Source: Mycobacterium sp. MYCO198283
GTDB taxonomy: Bacteria; Actinomycetota; Actinomycetes; Mycobacteriales; Mycobacteriaceae
Direction: 5' to 3'
NCBI RefSeq assembly: GCF_021213805.1
Contig: NZ_JAJQJI010000003.1
Location: 248,001 to 312,000 of the forward strand
Length of the DNA: 64,000 bases
Shown: positions 46,281-57,155 of the stretch, piece by piece
Layout of the letters: every line of letters begins with the position of its first letter
Numbering within the stretch: position 1 is the first letter of the stretch
Made by a program: the position numbers and the translations under genes
The notes under the pieces: model-generated
Databases searched by the model: none
What the model was told of the DNA's origin: nothing
The model's input: the letters and a program-made list of their open reading frames with translations, nothing else

Positions 46281-47522
46281 GTGCCGCCGCACCGCCCGGA
46301 CGTGACCGCGTCGCCACGCATCCTGTCGCTGCCCAACACCACGCGCGTCGCGCTGGCCGAGCGCGCCGCCGCCCTGCTGCGCGAGGGCCACACGGTGCTG
46401 CGGCTGGAGACCATGGACCCGGCGGTGTTCGACCTGCCCGCACCCGACCCGATCCTGCGCGACATGGTGGCGTCGCTGCCGTCGGCGCAGGGCTACAGCG
46501 AACACCAGGGGCTGTTCTCGGCGCGGCGGGCCGTCGCGCTGCACTACGAGCTGATCCCCGGCTTCCCGGCCGTGGACGTCACCGACATCTGGCTCGGCAA
46601 CGGCGCGTCCGAGCTCATCATCATGGCCGTCGGGGCGCTGATCTCCGCCGGCGACGAGATCCTGGTGCCCCGGCCGTGCGAGGCGATCTGGACCGCCGCC
46701 ACCGCGATCGCCGGCGGTCGCCCGGTGTACTACGACTGCGATCCGGACGCGTCGTGGGACTTCGACGTCGACGCGATCGCCGCGCAAGTCACCGACCGCA
46801 CCCGCGCGATCGTCATCTCGAACCCGAACAACCCGACGGGCCGGGTGTACCCGTCCGAGCTGCTGCGCGCGCTGGGCCGGCTCGCCGCAAAGCGCGGGCT
46901 GGTGGTGCTCGCCGACGAGACGCTGGAGAAGGTGGTGTTCCCGCCGACGGAGTTCGTGCCGATGGGCGTCTACGCTCCCGACACGCTCTGCCTGACGTTC
47001 GGCAGCCTGTCCTTCGGCTATCGCGCCCCCGGCTACCGCGCCGGCTGGCTCGTGGTCTCCGGGCAGAAGCAGCTCGGCGGGCAGTACATGCGGGCGCTGT
47101 CGCTGCTGTCGGAGCTGCGCCGGTCCTCGAACACACCCGGCCAGCACGCGGTGCAGGTGGCGCTCGGCGGTCGGCAGACCATCGCCGAGCTCACCGCGCC
47201 CGGTGGCCGGCTGTGGGGGCAGCGCGAGGCCGCGGTGGCCGCGCTCGGCGCCGTCGCGGGGCTGCGGTTCCACCAACCCGAGGGCGGCCTGTCGGTCTTC
47301 GTCGGCGTCGACGAGGAGTGCTACGGCACCGTCGCCGATGACGCCGAATTCGCGATGGAATTGCTGGAGAGTCACCACGTGCTGGTGGAGCCGGGCCGCT
47401 GCTTCTCCATGGCGTCGGCCAATTACTTCCGCGTCACATTCCTGGCGCGCGAGCGGGTGTTCGGATTGGCGGTCAACCGCATCGAGAAATGCCTGGAGAA
47501 CCACCGCGACGCCGCGGACTGA
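46281..47522 (+). CDS. Aminotransferase class I/II homologue lacking the PLP lysine
   Basis: 413 residues, clearly of the AlaA/AspC-type fold I family: YSEHQGLFSARRAVALHYE, NGASELI, ISNPNNPTG, FGYRAPGYRAGWLVVSG, NTPGQHAVQVALGG and YFRVTFL with the substrate-carboxylate Arg. The segment that should read LSK-x-YR is LSFGYR, so the Schiff-base lysine is Phe at residue 245. The Asp-x-x-Tyr that holds the PLP ring is DETL, with Leu at residue 215. The Asp at 212 is kept. A normal transaminase is therefore not expected. GTG start at 46281. Sits between PH-domain and hydrolase genes. Confidence 0.88.
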   Translation: MPPHRPDVTASPRILSLPNTTRVALAERAAALLREGHTVLRLETMDPAVFDLPAPDPILRDMVASLPSAQGYSEHQGLFSARRAVALHYELIPGFPAVDVTDIWLGNGASELIIMAVGALISAGDEILVPRPCEAIWTAATAIAGGRPVYYDCDPDASWDFDVDAIAAQVTDRTRAIVISNPNNPTGRVYPSELLRALGRLAAKRGLVVLADETLEKVVFPPTEFVPMGVYAPDTLCLTFGSLSFGYRAPGYRAGWLVVSGQKQLGGQYMRALSLLSELRRSSNTPGQHAVQVALGGRQTIAELTAPGGRLWGQREAAVAALGAVAGLRFHQPEGGLSVFVGVDEECYGTVADDAEFAMELLESHHVLVEPGRCFSMASANYFRVTFLARERVFGLAVNRIEKCLENHRDAAD

Positions 47523-47546
47523 TTACCCGATGGTAGGTTGTGCCCG

Positions 47547-48299
47547 ATGTTGACCGCACTGCTGTCCGGCCGCGTGATGGCCGACCGCCACGGCGCCGAC
47601 CGGCCGTCGGTGGTGGCGCTGCACGGCTGGCGGCGCGACTCGTCGGACTTCCGCGGGGTGCTCGCCGGGCAGCAGGCGCTGGCGTTCGACCTGCCCGGGC
47701 ACGGCACCACCGCACCACCCGAGACCGCCTGGGGCTCACCGGAATACGCGCAGCTGGTCATCGAGGCGCTCGACGGCCACGCGGCCGCCCCGGTGACGCT
47801 GGTCGGCCACAGCTTCGGGGGCCGCGTCGCCGTCCACGTCGCCGCGCAGCGGCCCGACCTGGTCGGCTCGCTGATCCTCACCGGCGTGCCGCTGTACCGG
47901 CGCAGCGCCGCCCCGGCCACCCCGCCGCTGGCTTTCCGCGCCGCGCGGGCGCTGCACCGCCGCAAATTGATCTCCGACGCTTTCATGGACGCCATGCGCG
48001 ACCGCTACGGTTCGGCCGATTACCGCGCCACCAGCGGCACCATGCGCGCCATTTTCGTCAAACTCGTCAACGAGAATTACGACGACGCCCTGGCCGCCAT
48101 TTCGAAAAATGGCGTACCGGTGCAATTGGTGTGGGGCGGAAATGACACCGAGGTGCCGGTGTCGGTGGCCGAGCGCATCGCGGCCGCCATTCCGCAGGCG
48201 CAATTGCGCGTCGTCCCCGATTCCGGCCACCTCATCGACGACGCGCTCACCGCGGCCCTGCGCGACGCGATCGCCCGGAGCAGCGCCGCCAGCCGATGA
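47547..48299 (+). CDS. Alpha/beta hydrolase
   Basis: 250 residues. VVALHGWRRDSSDF oxyanion loop, FDLPGHGTT, nucleophile elbow LVGHSFGGRVAV (Ser near residue 87), VWGGNDTEVPV acid region and DSGHLIDD catalytic His. All triad residues are present. ATG at 47547 is preceded by GGTAGG. It ends in ATGA with the start of the MurF-like gene, so the two are coupled. The pairing suggests a substrate in the same pathway, possibly an ester or peptide linked to cell-wall precursors, but this is inference. Confidence 0.88.
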   Translation: MLTALLSGRVMADRHGADRPSVVALHGWRRDSSDFRGVLAGQQALAFDLPGHGTTAPPETAWGSPEYAQLVIEALDGHAAAPVTLVGHSFGGRVAVHVAAQRPDLVGSLILTGVPLYRRSAAPATPPLAFRAARALHRRKLISDAFMDAMRDRYGSADYRATSGTMRAIFVKLVNENYDDALAAISKNGVPVQLVWGGNDTEVPVSVAERIAAAIPQAQLRVVPDSGHLIDDALTAALRDAIARSSAASR

Positions 48300-49819
48300 C
48301 CGCCGCATTGTGGGTGCTGCTGGTTGCCGGCTACGTGCTGGCGACCTGGAAGTGGCTGCGGGTCGCCCAGCGGGAGCACTACGCACCCGGCCGGGTGTCG
48401 CGGATGGCGCTGATCTGGCTGCGGGCCCGGCCCGTTAGCTGGCTGCAGCTCGCGGTCGTCGCCGCGGCGTTCGTCGCGTCGGCGCGCTGGCCGTGGGCGG
48501 CGATCATCGGGATCGCGGCGGCCACCGTCTTCCCGTGGGGGCTGGCCATCGCGTCGCGCACCACGCCGCTGGCGTTCACCGGCCGGGTCTGGCGGCTCAC
48601 CGCCGTGCTGGCGGTGATCGAGGCCGTCGTCGTCGCCGCGCCGATGGACCCCCGCTACGGGGTGCTCGGGCTGGCGCTGCTGCCGCTGCTGACCGACCTC
48701 GCGCTGGCGATCACCCGGCCCGTCGAGGCCGCGATGGCCGGCAAGTACGTGACGGCGGCGCGCAAGCGGCTGCGCGACGTCTCACCCACCGTCGTCGCCA
48801 TCACCGGTTCCTACGGCAAGACGTCGACCAAGGGGTACGCCGCGGCGCTGATCGCCGACGCCAAACGCGTGCTCGCCAGCCCCGCGAGCTTCAACAACCT
48901 GCTCGGGCTGTCGAAGGCCGTCAACGACGGGCTGGCGCCCGGCACCGAGGTGTTCATCGCCGAGATGGGCACCTACGGGCCCGGCGAGATCCGGCGGCTG
49001 TGCGAAATGTTCACCCCGTCGATCGCGGCGATCACCACCATCGGCGAGGCGCACCTGGAGCGGATGGGCAGCCGCGAGACCATCGTCAAGGCCAAGTCGG
49101 AGATCGTCGAGACCGCCCGCACCGCGATCCTCAACGTCGACGTCCCCGAACTCGCCGAGCTGGCCGACCGGATCGCCGGCGAGAAGACGGTGCTGCGCTG
49201 CTCGGCCAGCACGCCGGCGGGCGCGGCGGTGGCCGTCGTGCCCGACGGCGATCGCTGGCGGGTCCATCTCGACGGCGAACCGGCGACCGAACTGCCCGCC
49301 CCGCGGACCGGGTATCCGATCAACCTGGCCATCGCCGTCGCCATCGCGCTGGCCGTCGGGGTCGACCGCGACCGCGTCGTCGCCACCGTCACCAAGCTCG
49401 CCGACAGCCTCGCGCCACCGAGCCACCGCGCCGAGGTCAGCCGGGCGGCCGACGGCACGGTCGTCATCGACGACACCTACAACGCCAACCCCGAGGGCGC
49501 CGCCGCGGCCATCCGCTCGGCGCGTGAGCTCGCCGCCCCGGGCGCGACGGTGTGGACGGTCACCCCCGGGATGATCGAGCTGGGTCACAACCAGGTGGAA
49601 CGCAACCGGGCGCTGGGCGCGCAGGCGACCGCCGAACCGCACATGCGGCTGGTCATTACCGGATACGTGAACCGGCGTGCTCTACTCGACGGCGCCACCG
49701 ACCGGGCGCGGGTGCTCGTCGCGAAGGACCGCCAGGCGGCGATGGTGCTCGTGCAGCGCGACCTCGCTCCCGGCGACGTGGTGCTCTACGAGAACGACCT
49801 GCCGAGCCACTACCCGTAG
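48296..49819 (+). CDS. Membrane-anchored MurF-like Mur ligase
   Basis: 507 residues. Unlike normal MurF, the first 145 residues hold about five hydrophobic helices. The Mur ligase catalytic part follows: P-loop VAITGSYGKTSTKG near residue 166-179, NNLLGLSKAVNDG, AEMGTYGPGEI, ITTIGEAHLERMGS with a Lys after it (VKAKSEI, the carbamylated-Lys position), and the C-terminal DDTYNANPEGAAAAI. DTYNANP is diagnostic of MurF, which joins D-Ala-D-Ala to the UDP-MurNAc peptide. A Ddl-like gene follows 22-28 bases later. It looks like a membrane paralogue of MurF rather than the housekeeping enzyme. Confidence 0.9.
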   Translation: MTAALWVLLVAGYVLATWKWLRVAQREHYAPGRVSRMALIWLRARPVSWLQLAVVAAAFVASARWPWAAIIGIAAATVFPWGLAIASRTTPLAFTGRVWRLTAVLAVIEAVVVAAPMDPRYGVLGLALLPLLTDLALAITRPVEAAMAGKYVTAARKRLRDVSPTVVAITGSYGKTSTKGYAAALIADAKRVLASPASFNNLLGLSKAVNDGLAPGTEVFIAEMGTYGPGEIRRLCEMFTPSIAAITTIGEAHLERMGSRETIVKAKSEIVETARTAILNVDVPELAELADRIAGEKTVLRCSASTPAGAAVAVVPDGDRWRVHLDGEPATELPAPRTGYPINLAIAVAIALAVGVDRDRVVATVTKLADSLAPPSHRAEVSRAADGTVVIDDTYNANPEGAAAAIRSARELAAPGATVWTVTPGMIELGHNQVERNRALGAQATAEPHMRLVITGYVNRRALLDGATDRARVLVAKDRQAAMVLVQRDLAPGDVVLYENDLPSHYP

Positions 49820-49847
49820 GCCGGCTCCCAGAAGCCCAGGAGTGAAG

Positions 49848-50957
49848 TTGAGCGACATCACGGTGGTGTTCGGCGGCCCCTCGCCCGAGCACGACATCAG
49901 CATCCTCACCGGCCTGCAGGCCGAGCGGATCCTGCGCCGTCATGGCGACGTCAACGCCGTCTACTGGGATCGCCGCGGCAATTGGCACCTGGTGCCCGCC
50001 GAGACCGAGGCCCGCGACTACATCGACGGCCCCCCCGCCAAGGCCACCGAGCTGGAGCTGTCGGTGGGCGGCTCGGGCGGCTGGAGCACCAAGAAGGGGC
50101 TGCGGACCCGGCACATCGACGCCGGCGTGGTGCTGAACTGCTGCCACGGCGGGCTCGGCGAAGGCGGCGGCGCCCAAGGGCTCTTCACGCTCGCGGGCAT
50201 CCCGTCGACCGGCGCGTCGGTGTGGGCCGCCGCGCTGGGTATGGACAAGTACGCGTTCGGCACGGCCGTGCGGGCGGCGGGCCTGCCGACGCTGCCGCGC
50301 GAACTGCTCACCGAGACCAGCACCCACACGATCGACGGCCCGCTGATCGCCAAGCCGCGCTTCGGCGGGTCGTCCATCGGCATCGAGGTCGCCGACTCGG
50401 TGGACACCGCGCGGGCGTTGCTGCGCAACAGCATCCACCTGCGCCTCGGTGCCGTCGTCGAACCCTTCCGCGAGGACCTCTACGACCTCAACATCTCCTA
50501 CCGCACGCACCCCCAGTTCGAGGTGTCGCTGATCGAGCGGCCACTCAAGGGCGGCGGAGGCAGCATCTACTCCTTCGCCGACAAGTACCTCAACCAGGCC
50601 GGCCTGGCGGGCGCCCCGCGCGAACTGCCCGCGCAGGTGTCCGACGCCGTGCGCGACGCCATCTACGACTGCGCTCGCGCGGTGCGCGACGTCACCGGCA
50701 TCACCGGCATCGTGCGCGTCGACTTCCTGTCCGACGGCACCGAGGTGTTCGTCAACGAGGTGAACTCCATCCCCGGCGCGATGGCGCTGTACCTGTGGCC
50801 CGACCACGCCGCCGACCGGCTGCTGCTCGACGCGCTCGACGAGGCCCGCAAGGAGTTCACCGCGGCCGCCGCGGCGCAGGCCGGCAATCCCACCGCGGCG
50901 CTGCAGGTCGCGGGCGGCATCTCCGGCAAGCTCACCGGGTTGCGCACCGAGGGCTGA
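49848..50957 (+). CDS. D-alanine-D-alanine ligase-like ATP-grasp enzyme
   Basis: 369 residues. GGPSPEHDISILTG near the N-terminus (Ddl Glu-His-x-x-Ser site), CHGGLGEGGGAQGLF, GIPSTGASVWAAALGMDKYAF, LIAKPRFGGSSIGIE (ATP-binding Lys and Gly loop), and VRVDFLSDGTEVFVNEVNSIPG with Asp, Glu and Asn metal ligands. This is the Ddl fold with all catalytic groups. It is not in the dcw neighbourhood of housekeeping ddl. TTG at 49848 follows AGGAG by 5 bases and is preferred; GTG at 49842 overlaps that AGGAG. Presumed partner of the MurF-like ligase. Confidence 0.88.
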   Translation: MSDITVVFGGPSPEHDISILTGLQAERILRRHGDVNAVYWDRRGNWHLVPAETEARDYIDGPPAKATELELSVGGSGGWSTKKGLRTRHIDAGVVLNCCHGGLGEGGGAQGLFTLAGIPSTGASVWAAALGMDKYAFGTAVRAAGLPTLPRELLTETSTHTIDGPLIAKPRFGGSSIGIEVADSVDTARALLRNSIHLRLGAVVEPFREDLYDLNISYRTHPQFEVSLIERPLKGGGGSIYSFADKYLNQAGLAGAPRELPAQVSDAVRDAIYDCARAVRDVTGITGIVRVDFLSDGTEVFVNEVNSIPGAMALYLWPDHAADRLLLDALDEARKEFTAAAAAQAGNPTAALQVAGGISGKLTGLRTEG

Positions 50958-50970
50958 GCCCCGCCCCGAC

Positions 50971-51004
50971 TTGCGGCGCACCGGCCGCCGTTTACCTTTG
51001 CACC
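50971..51004 (+). promoter_or_regulatory. Promoter for a leaderless HAD gene
   Basis: TTGCGG at 50971-50976 and TACCTT at 50993-50998 are 16 bases apart. The second box ends 6 bases before the ATG at 51005. No Shine-Dalgarno is present, consistent with transcription beginning at the start codon. Confidence 0.6.
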
Positions 51005-51823
51005 ATGGCGGTCGGCGGCGTGCTCTTCGATATCGACGGCGTGTTGATGACGTCGTGGCGGCCCATCCCGGGGGCGGCCGAGGCGCTGCGCACGCTCGCC
51101 GACCATCAGGTGGCGTGCTCGTACCTCACCAACACCACCACCCGCACGCGCGCCGACATCGCCGCCAAGCTCACCGACGCCGGGCTCACCGTGCACGCCG
51201 ACGAGATCATCACCGCGGCGGTGCTCACGGCCGAGTATGTGCGGCAGCACCATCCGCACGCCCGATGTTTCCTGGTCAACAGCGGCCACATCGCCGAGGA
51301 CATGCCCGGCGTCGACATCGTGTCGTCCGATGCGTTCGGCGACCGCGACGCGATGCCCGACCCGCCGGACGTCGTGGTGCTCGGCGGCGCCGGGCCGGAG
51401 TTCGACCACCGCACGCTCAGCTGGGTCTACGACTGGATGGCCGCCGGCGTGCCGGTGGTCGCGATGCACCGCAGCACCTCGTGGAAGACCGACGACGGGC
51501 TGCGTATCGACACCGGCATGTACCTGATCGGCATGGAGGAGACGTCCGGACGCAAGGCCACCGCGGTCGGCAAGCCCGCGCCGGCCGGGTTCCTGGCGGC
51601 GGCCGCCCGGCTCGGCGTCGAGCCCGAGGACATGTACATGATCGGTGACGACCTGAACAACGACGTGTTGGCCGCGCAGGTCGTGGGCATGACGGGCGTG
51701 CTGGTGCGTACCGGCAAGTTCCGGCAGGAGGCGCTCGACCGCTGGGCCGCCGACGAGTTCGCGATGCAGCCCAACCACGTCATCGACTCGGTCGCCGACC
51801 TGCCCGAGCTGCTCGGGCTCTAA
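51005..51823 (+). CDS. HAD-superfamily (subclass IIA) hydrolase
   Basis: 272 residues. LFDIDGVLM holds the two catalytic Asp, NTTTRTRADI gives the motif II Thr/Asn, AVGKPAPAGFL gives the motif III Lys, and MIGDDLNNDVLAAQ is motif IV. The capping domain lies between, as in NagD/HDHD2-type phosphatases. Substrate unknown. Stop codon overlaps the convergent helicase stop (CTAA). Confidence 0.9.
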   Translation: MAVGGVLFDIDGVLMTSWRPIPGAAEALRTLADHQVACSYLTNTTTRTRADIAAKLTDAGLTVHADEIITAAVLTAEYVRQHHPHARCFLVNSGHIAEDMPGVDIVSSDAFGDRDAMPDPPDVVVLGGAGPEFDHRTLSWVYDWMAAGVPVVAMHRSTSWKTDDGLRIDTGMYLIGMEETSGRKATAVGKPAPAGFLAAAARLGVEPEDMYMIGDDLNNDVLAAQVVGMTGVLVRTGKFRQEALDRWAADEFAMQPNHVIDSVADLPELLGL

Positions 51824-53529
51824 CGCAGCGAGCGCACCGCCTCGATGCGGGCCTGCAGCTGGTCGCTGGTGGCCGCGGCGACGGGCGGGCCGCCGCAGAT
51901 CCGCCGCAGCTCGTTGTGGATCTGCCCGTGCGTCTTGCCGGTGCGGTGGTGGGCCAGCGACACCAGCGTGTTGAGCTCCTTGCGCAGTTCGCGCAGCTTG
52001 GTGTGGGTGCTGGGCGGAACCGCCGCGCCCGTCTTCGACCGCGTCGCCAGCTGTTCCTCCTGCCGGCGGCGCAGCAGGTCGCGCATCTGCGCCGGGTCCA
52101 GCAGGCCGGGGATGCCGAGGTAGTCGGCCTCCTCCTCGCTGCCGGCGGGCGTGGCGGTGCCGAACGACGAGCCGTCGAAGATCACCTGATCCAGCTCGGC
52201 GTCGGCGCCGAGCGACTCGAAGCCGTTGTCGAGCTCGTTCTTCTCGGTCTGCTTGCGCTGCGACACCTCGGCGTCCAGCGGGTCGTCGAGCGTCTCGCGG
52301 TGCGGCTTGCCCAGCACGTGGTTGCGCTGCGCCTCCAGCTCGCTGGCCAGTTGCAGCAGCGACGGCACCGACGGCAGGAAGATGCTCGCCGTCTCGCCGG
52401 GCCGCCGCGAGCGCACGAACCGCCCGATCGCCTGGGCGAAGAACAGCGGCGTCGACGCGTTGGTGGCGTAGACGCCGACCGACAGCCGCGGCACGTCCAC
52501 ACCCTCGGACACCATGCGCACCGACACCAGCCACCGACTCGTGCCCGCCGCGTATTCGATGATGCGGTCCGAGGAGCCCGGGTCGTCGGACAGCACCAGC
52601 GTCGGGGTCTCGCCGGTGATCTCGGTCAGCAGCTTGGCGTAGGCGCGGGCGGCCTGCTGGTCGGAGGCGATGATCATGCCGCCGGCGTCGGGGATGTGCC
52701 GGCGCAGCTGCCGCAGCCGGGTGTCGGCGGCGGTGATCACCGCCGGCATCCACTCGCCTTGGGCGTCAAGGGCGGTGCGCCAGGCGCGCGCGGTCTGCTC
52801 GGCCGACAGCGGCTCGCCGAGCCGGGCCGAGAACTCCTCGCCGGCGCTGGTCCGCCACCGCGCCTCCCCGGAGTAGGCCAGGAACACCACCGGGCGCACC
52901 ACGCCGTCGGCAAGCGCGTCGGAGTAGCCGTAGGTGTGGTCGGCTTTCGACTGCTTGACGCCGTTGCCGTCGGGCTCGTAGGTGACGAACGGGATCGGGC
53001 TGTCGTCGCTGCGGAACGGCGTGCCCGTCAGCGCGAGCCGGCGGGTGGCGTCGTCGAACGCCTCGCGGATGCCCTCGCCCCAGCTCTTGGCGTCGCCGCC
53101 GTGGTGGATCTCGTCGAAGATCACCAGCGTGCGCGTGTTCTCGGTGCGCACGCGGTGCCGCGTCGGGTGGCTGGCGACCTGGGCGTAGGTGACGACGACG
53201 CCCTGGTAGTCGCCCGAGGTGTACCCGACGGAGTTGCTGTACTTCGGGTCGAGCGCGATGCCGGCCCGCGCCGCGGCGAACGCCCACTGGTTCTTCAGGT
53301 GTTCGGTCGGCACCACGACGGTGACCCGTTCCACCGTGCGGTCGGCGAGCAGCTCGGCGGCGATCCGCAGCGCGAACGTCGTCTTGCCGGCGCCGGGGGT
53401 GGCGACGAGGAGGAAATCGCGCGGCTTGGCGGTGAGATACCGCACCAGCGCCCGTCGCTGCCAGCCCCGCAGGTGCTGGGTGCTGGGCAGCTCGGCAGTG
53501 CCCACATTGGAGCCCGCGTCAGCCCGCAC
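51820..53529 (-). CDS. Superfamily 2 DEAD/DEAH-type helicase
   Basis: 569 residues. Q-like LRGWQRRALVRYL, Walker A VATPGAGKTTFALR, Walker B IFDEIHHGGD (DEIH), motif III LTGTPFRSDD, then SVRMVSEGVDVPR and motif VI AQAIGRFVRSRRPGE. The C-terminal 130 residues are charged and carry a helical KLRELRKELNTLVSLAHHRTG segment. The GTG at 53529 follows GGAGGAG. Similar single-gene helicases occur across mycobacteria. It probably acts on DNA, but the exact job is unknown. Confidence 0.9.
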   Translation of the reverse strand: MRADAGSNVGTAELPSTQHLRGWQRRALVRYLTAKPRDFLLVATPGAGKTTFALRIAAELLADRTVERVTVVVPTEHLKNQWAFAAARAGIALDPKYSNSVGYTSGDYQGVVVTYAQVASHPTRHRVRTENTRTLVIFDEIHHGGDAKSWGEGIREAFDDATRRLALTGTPFRSDDSPIPFVTYEPDGNGVKQSKADHTYGYSDALADGVVRPVVFLAYSGEARWRTSAGEEFSARLGEPLSAEQTARAWRTALDAQGEWMPAVITAADTRLRQLRRHIPDAGGMIIASDQQAARAYAKLLTEITGETPTLVLSDDPGSSDRIIEYAAGTSRWLVSVRMVSEGVDVPRLSVGVYATNASTPLFFAQAIGRFVRSRRPGETASIFLPSVPSLLQLASELEAQRNHVLGKPHRETLDDPLDAEVSQRKQTEKNELDNGFESLGADAELDQVIFDGSSFGTATPAGSEEEADYLGIPGLLDPAQMRDLLRRRQEEQLATRSKTGAAVPPSTHTKLRELRKELNTLVSLAHHRTGKTHGQIHNELRRICGGPPVAAATSDQLQARIEAVRSLR

Positions 53530-53618
53530 CCGTACTCCTCCAGTGATCGATGCCGAAGTCTGCCAGACCGCCGCGCGGGCCGTCCAATTGCCGCGTGTCC
53601 CAGGCGTTTTGCGGCCCG

Positions 53619-54587
53619 TCAGCAGCGTTCCCAGCGTGCCGCCAGCTGGGATTCCGCGGGCACGCCGACGTGGCCGGGGCGGTGGCGGCGGCAGCCGCCG
53701 ACGGTGATCTCCAGCGAGCCGGCGGGCCCGCCGACCGTCAGGTCGACCGGTCGGCCGAACCCAGGCAGTGCCGCCGCCACCGCCTCGATGCGCCCGACCG
53801 TGGCCGGGTCGGCGAGGTCGGCGTCGTCGATCGTGACGGTGGTCCGCCAGTTCCCCGAGCCGGGCGGCACCGCGCCCGTCCACCCGCGCGGGGCCAGGCC
53901 GGGACCCGCCGCGGCGACGACGCGCTGCCACAGCGCGGCGGTGTGGGCGTCGGGCAGGTACGCGCTCGACCGGTACCCGCCGACCAGCCACTCGACCGGC
54001 TGCAGGGTGGGGTGGCGCAGCAGCAGCGCGTGCAGCGCCGCGTCGTCGAGCGGCGGCCGCAGCACCACCTCGCCGCGCACCGTGCGGCGCGGGACGCCGG
54101 TCCACGACACCCGCAGCGCCGTCGCCGCCACCGACGGGGTGCGCACCGCGTCGACCAGCGTGGCGGTCGCCTCGGTGGCGTCGGTGCTGCGCAGGCCGTC
54201 GCCGGGAAAGATCTTGAGCCGGCTGTCCGTGCCGGCAGGTGACGGCAGCGACAGCGACAGCATGGTGAAGTACTCGCCGAACCCGGCCAGCCCGTCGACG
54301 AAGTCCGCCACCGCCCGCTGCGCTTGGGGCACCGTGACGTCGCGGTCGAAGGTGGCGGCCACGCCGAACGTGTGGCCGTCGGACCGGCCCTCGGTGAAGC
54401 TGGCGGTGACCGACGCGACGCCGTCGCTGCCGCGCAGCTGCTCGACCAGCGCGTCGGCGGCCGCCCGCTGGCTGGACAATCCGCAGCCGGCGGCCAGCGC
54501 CGCGACCGACAGCCACACCACCGCCCGGTGCAGCCCCACGGTGCGGCGGGCGCGCGGCAGCGCAGGCTCGTCGCGTTCGCAGGTCAC
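53619..54587 (-). CDS. Putative lipoprotein of unknown function
   Basis: 322 residues. After a basic head, the hydrophobic WLSVAALAAGC carries a lipobox (LAAGC, Cys near residue 35), so it is likely membrane-anchored. The mature part has no motif I recognise; two similar alpha/beta patterns (VASVTASFTEGRSDGHTFGVAATF and a later LRVSWTGVPRRTVRGEV) suggest repeated sandwich domains. A C-terminal Cys pair (GGCRR... and the final WERC) may form a disulfide. GTG start at 54587. It stands between the helicase and the WcaF-type gene, transcribed with the helicase direction. Confidence 0.7.
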   Translation of the reverse strand: MTCERDEPALPRARRTVGLHRAVVWLSVAALAAGCGLSSQRAAADALVEQLRGSDGVASVTASFTEGRSDGHTFGVAATFDRDVTVPQAQRAVADFVDGLAGFGEYFTMLSLSLPSPAGTDSRLKIFPGDGLRSTDATEATATLVDAVRTPSVAATALRVSWTGVPRRTVRGEVVLRPPLDDAALHALLLRHPTLQPVEWLVGGYRSSAYLPDAHTAALWQRVVAAAGPGLAPRGWTGAVPPGSGNWRTTVTIDDADLADPATVGRIEAVAAALPGFGRPVDLTVGGPAGSLEITVGGCRRHRPGHVGVPAESQLAARWERC

Positions 54588-54763
54588 GGCACAGGGTAAG
54601 GCGGCGCGCGGGTGCGACGCCGCCGAACCGCCAGGTGCCCGTCAGCAACCTCGGCGCTCGCCGCCGGTGCCTACTATTGGCTGCGAGCGCGCGACCACGG
54701 ACCTGGGCGGGGAACGGGGGACCGGCGCGCCCGGATTTCGTCGGACAACATCGAAAGGACGTC

Positions 54764-55330
54764 GTGACAGCAACTCCTCAGCCGGTCGAGGTGTCGCCGG
54801 GCGAACGGTTTTCGCTGCGGGACTTCAGCGGCTACGACAAAGGCCGCGGCTTCTTCTGGCAGCTCGCGTGGGTGATCGCCTCCAACACGCTGATGAACCG
54901 GCTCTGGTTCCCCCGCAGGCTGCGCGTCGCCGTGCTGCGGGCGTTCGGCGCCACCATCGGTGAGCGGCTCGTCATCCGACACACCACCAAGATCCAGTGG
55001 CCGTGGAATGTGACGATCGGCGACGACTGCTGGATCGGCGAGGACGTCCAGCTCCTGAGCATCGAGAAGATCACCATCGGGTCCAACACCTGCATCTCGC
55101 AGGGCGCGGTCATCTGCGCGGGCAGTCACGACCCGAGCAGCCCGACGTTCGAGTGCAACAACGCGCCGATCGTCATCGGCGACGGGTGCTGGATCGCGCT
55201 GCGGGCAGCGGTGCTCGCCGGCAGCACCATCGGTGACGGCGTGACGGTCGGCGCGTGTGCGCTGGTCAGCGGGGATGTGCCGGCGGGCACCACGCTGGTG
55301 GCGCCCCGGTCGATCGCGCTGCCGCGCTAG
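54764..55330 (+). CDS. WcaF-type acetyltransferase (left-handed beta-helix)
   Basis: 188 residues. A helical N-terminus (RLWFPRRLRVAVLRAFGATIGERLVIR) is followed by hexapeptide repeats (VTIGDDCWIGEDVQLLSIEKITIG, SNTCISQGAVICAGSHD, APIVIGDGCWIALRAAVLAG) seen as I/V-G turns. The HD in GSHDP is the likely catalytic His. This matches the WcaF/colanic-acid acetyltransferase group that modifies surface glycans. GTG at 54764 follows AAAGGA. A TACTAT box at 54672-54677 may be its -10. Acceptor unknown. Confidence 0.85.
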   Translation: MTATPQPVEVSPGERFSLRDFSGYDKGRGFFWQLAWVIASNTLMNRLWFPRRLRVAVLRAFGATIGERLVIRHTTKIQWPWNVTIGDDCWIGEDVQLLSIEKITIGSNTCISQGAVICAGSHDPSSPTFECNNAPIVIGDGCWIALRAAVLAGSTIGDGVTVGACALVSGDVPAGTTLVAPRSIALPR

Positions 55331-57142
<1,812 letters not shown>

Positions 57143-57155
57143 GAAGTTCGCTCGG

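Noticed and set aside
54588..54763. Small gene between the lipoprotein and WcaF-type gene
   Set aside because: No frame with a motif; the stretch only shows a TACTAT box and the ribosome site of the next gene.
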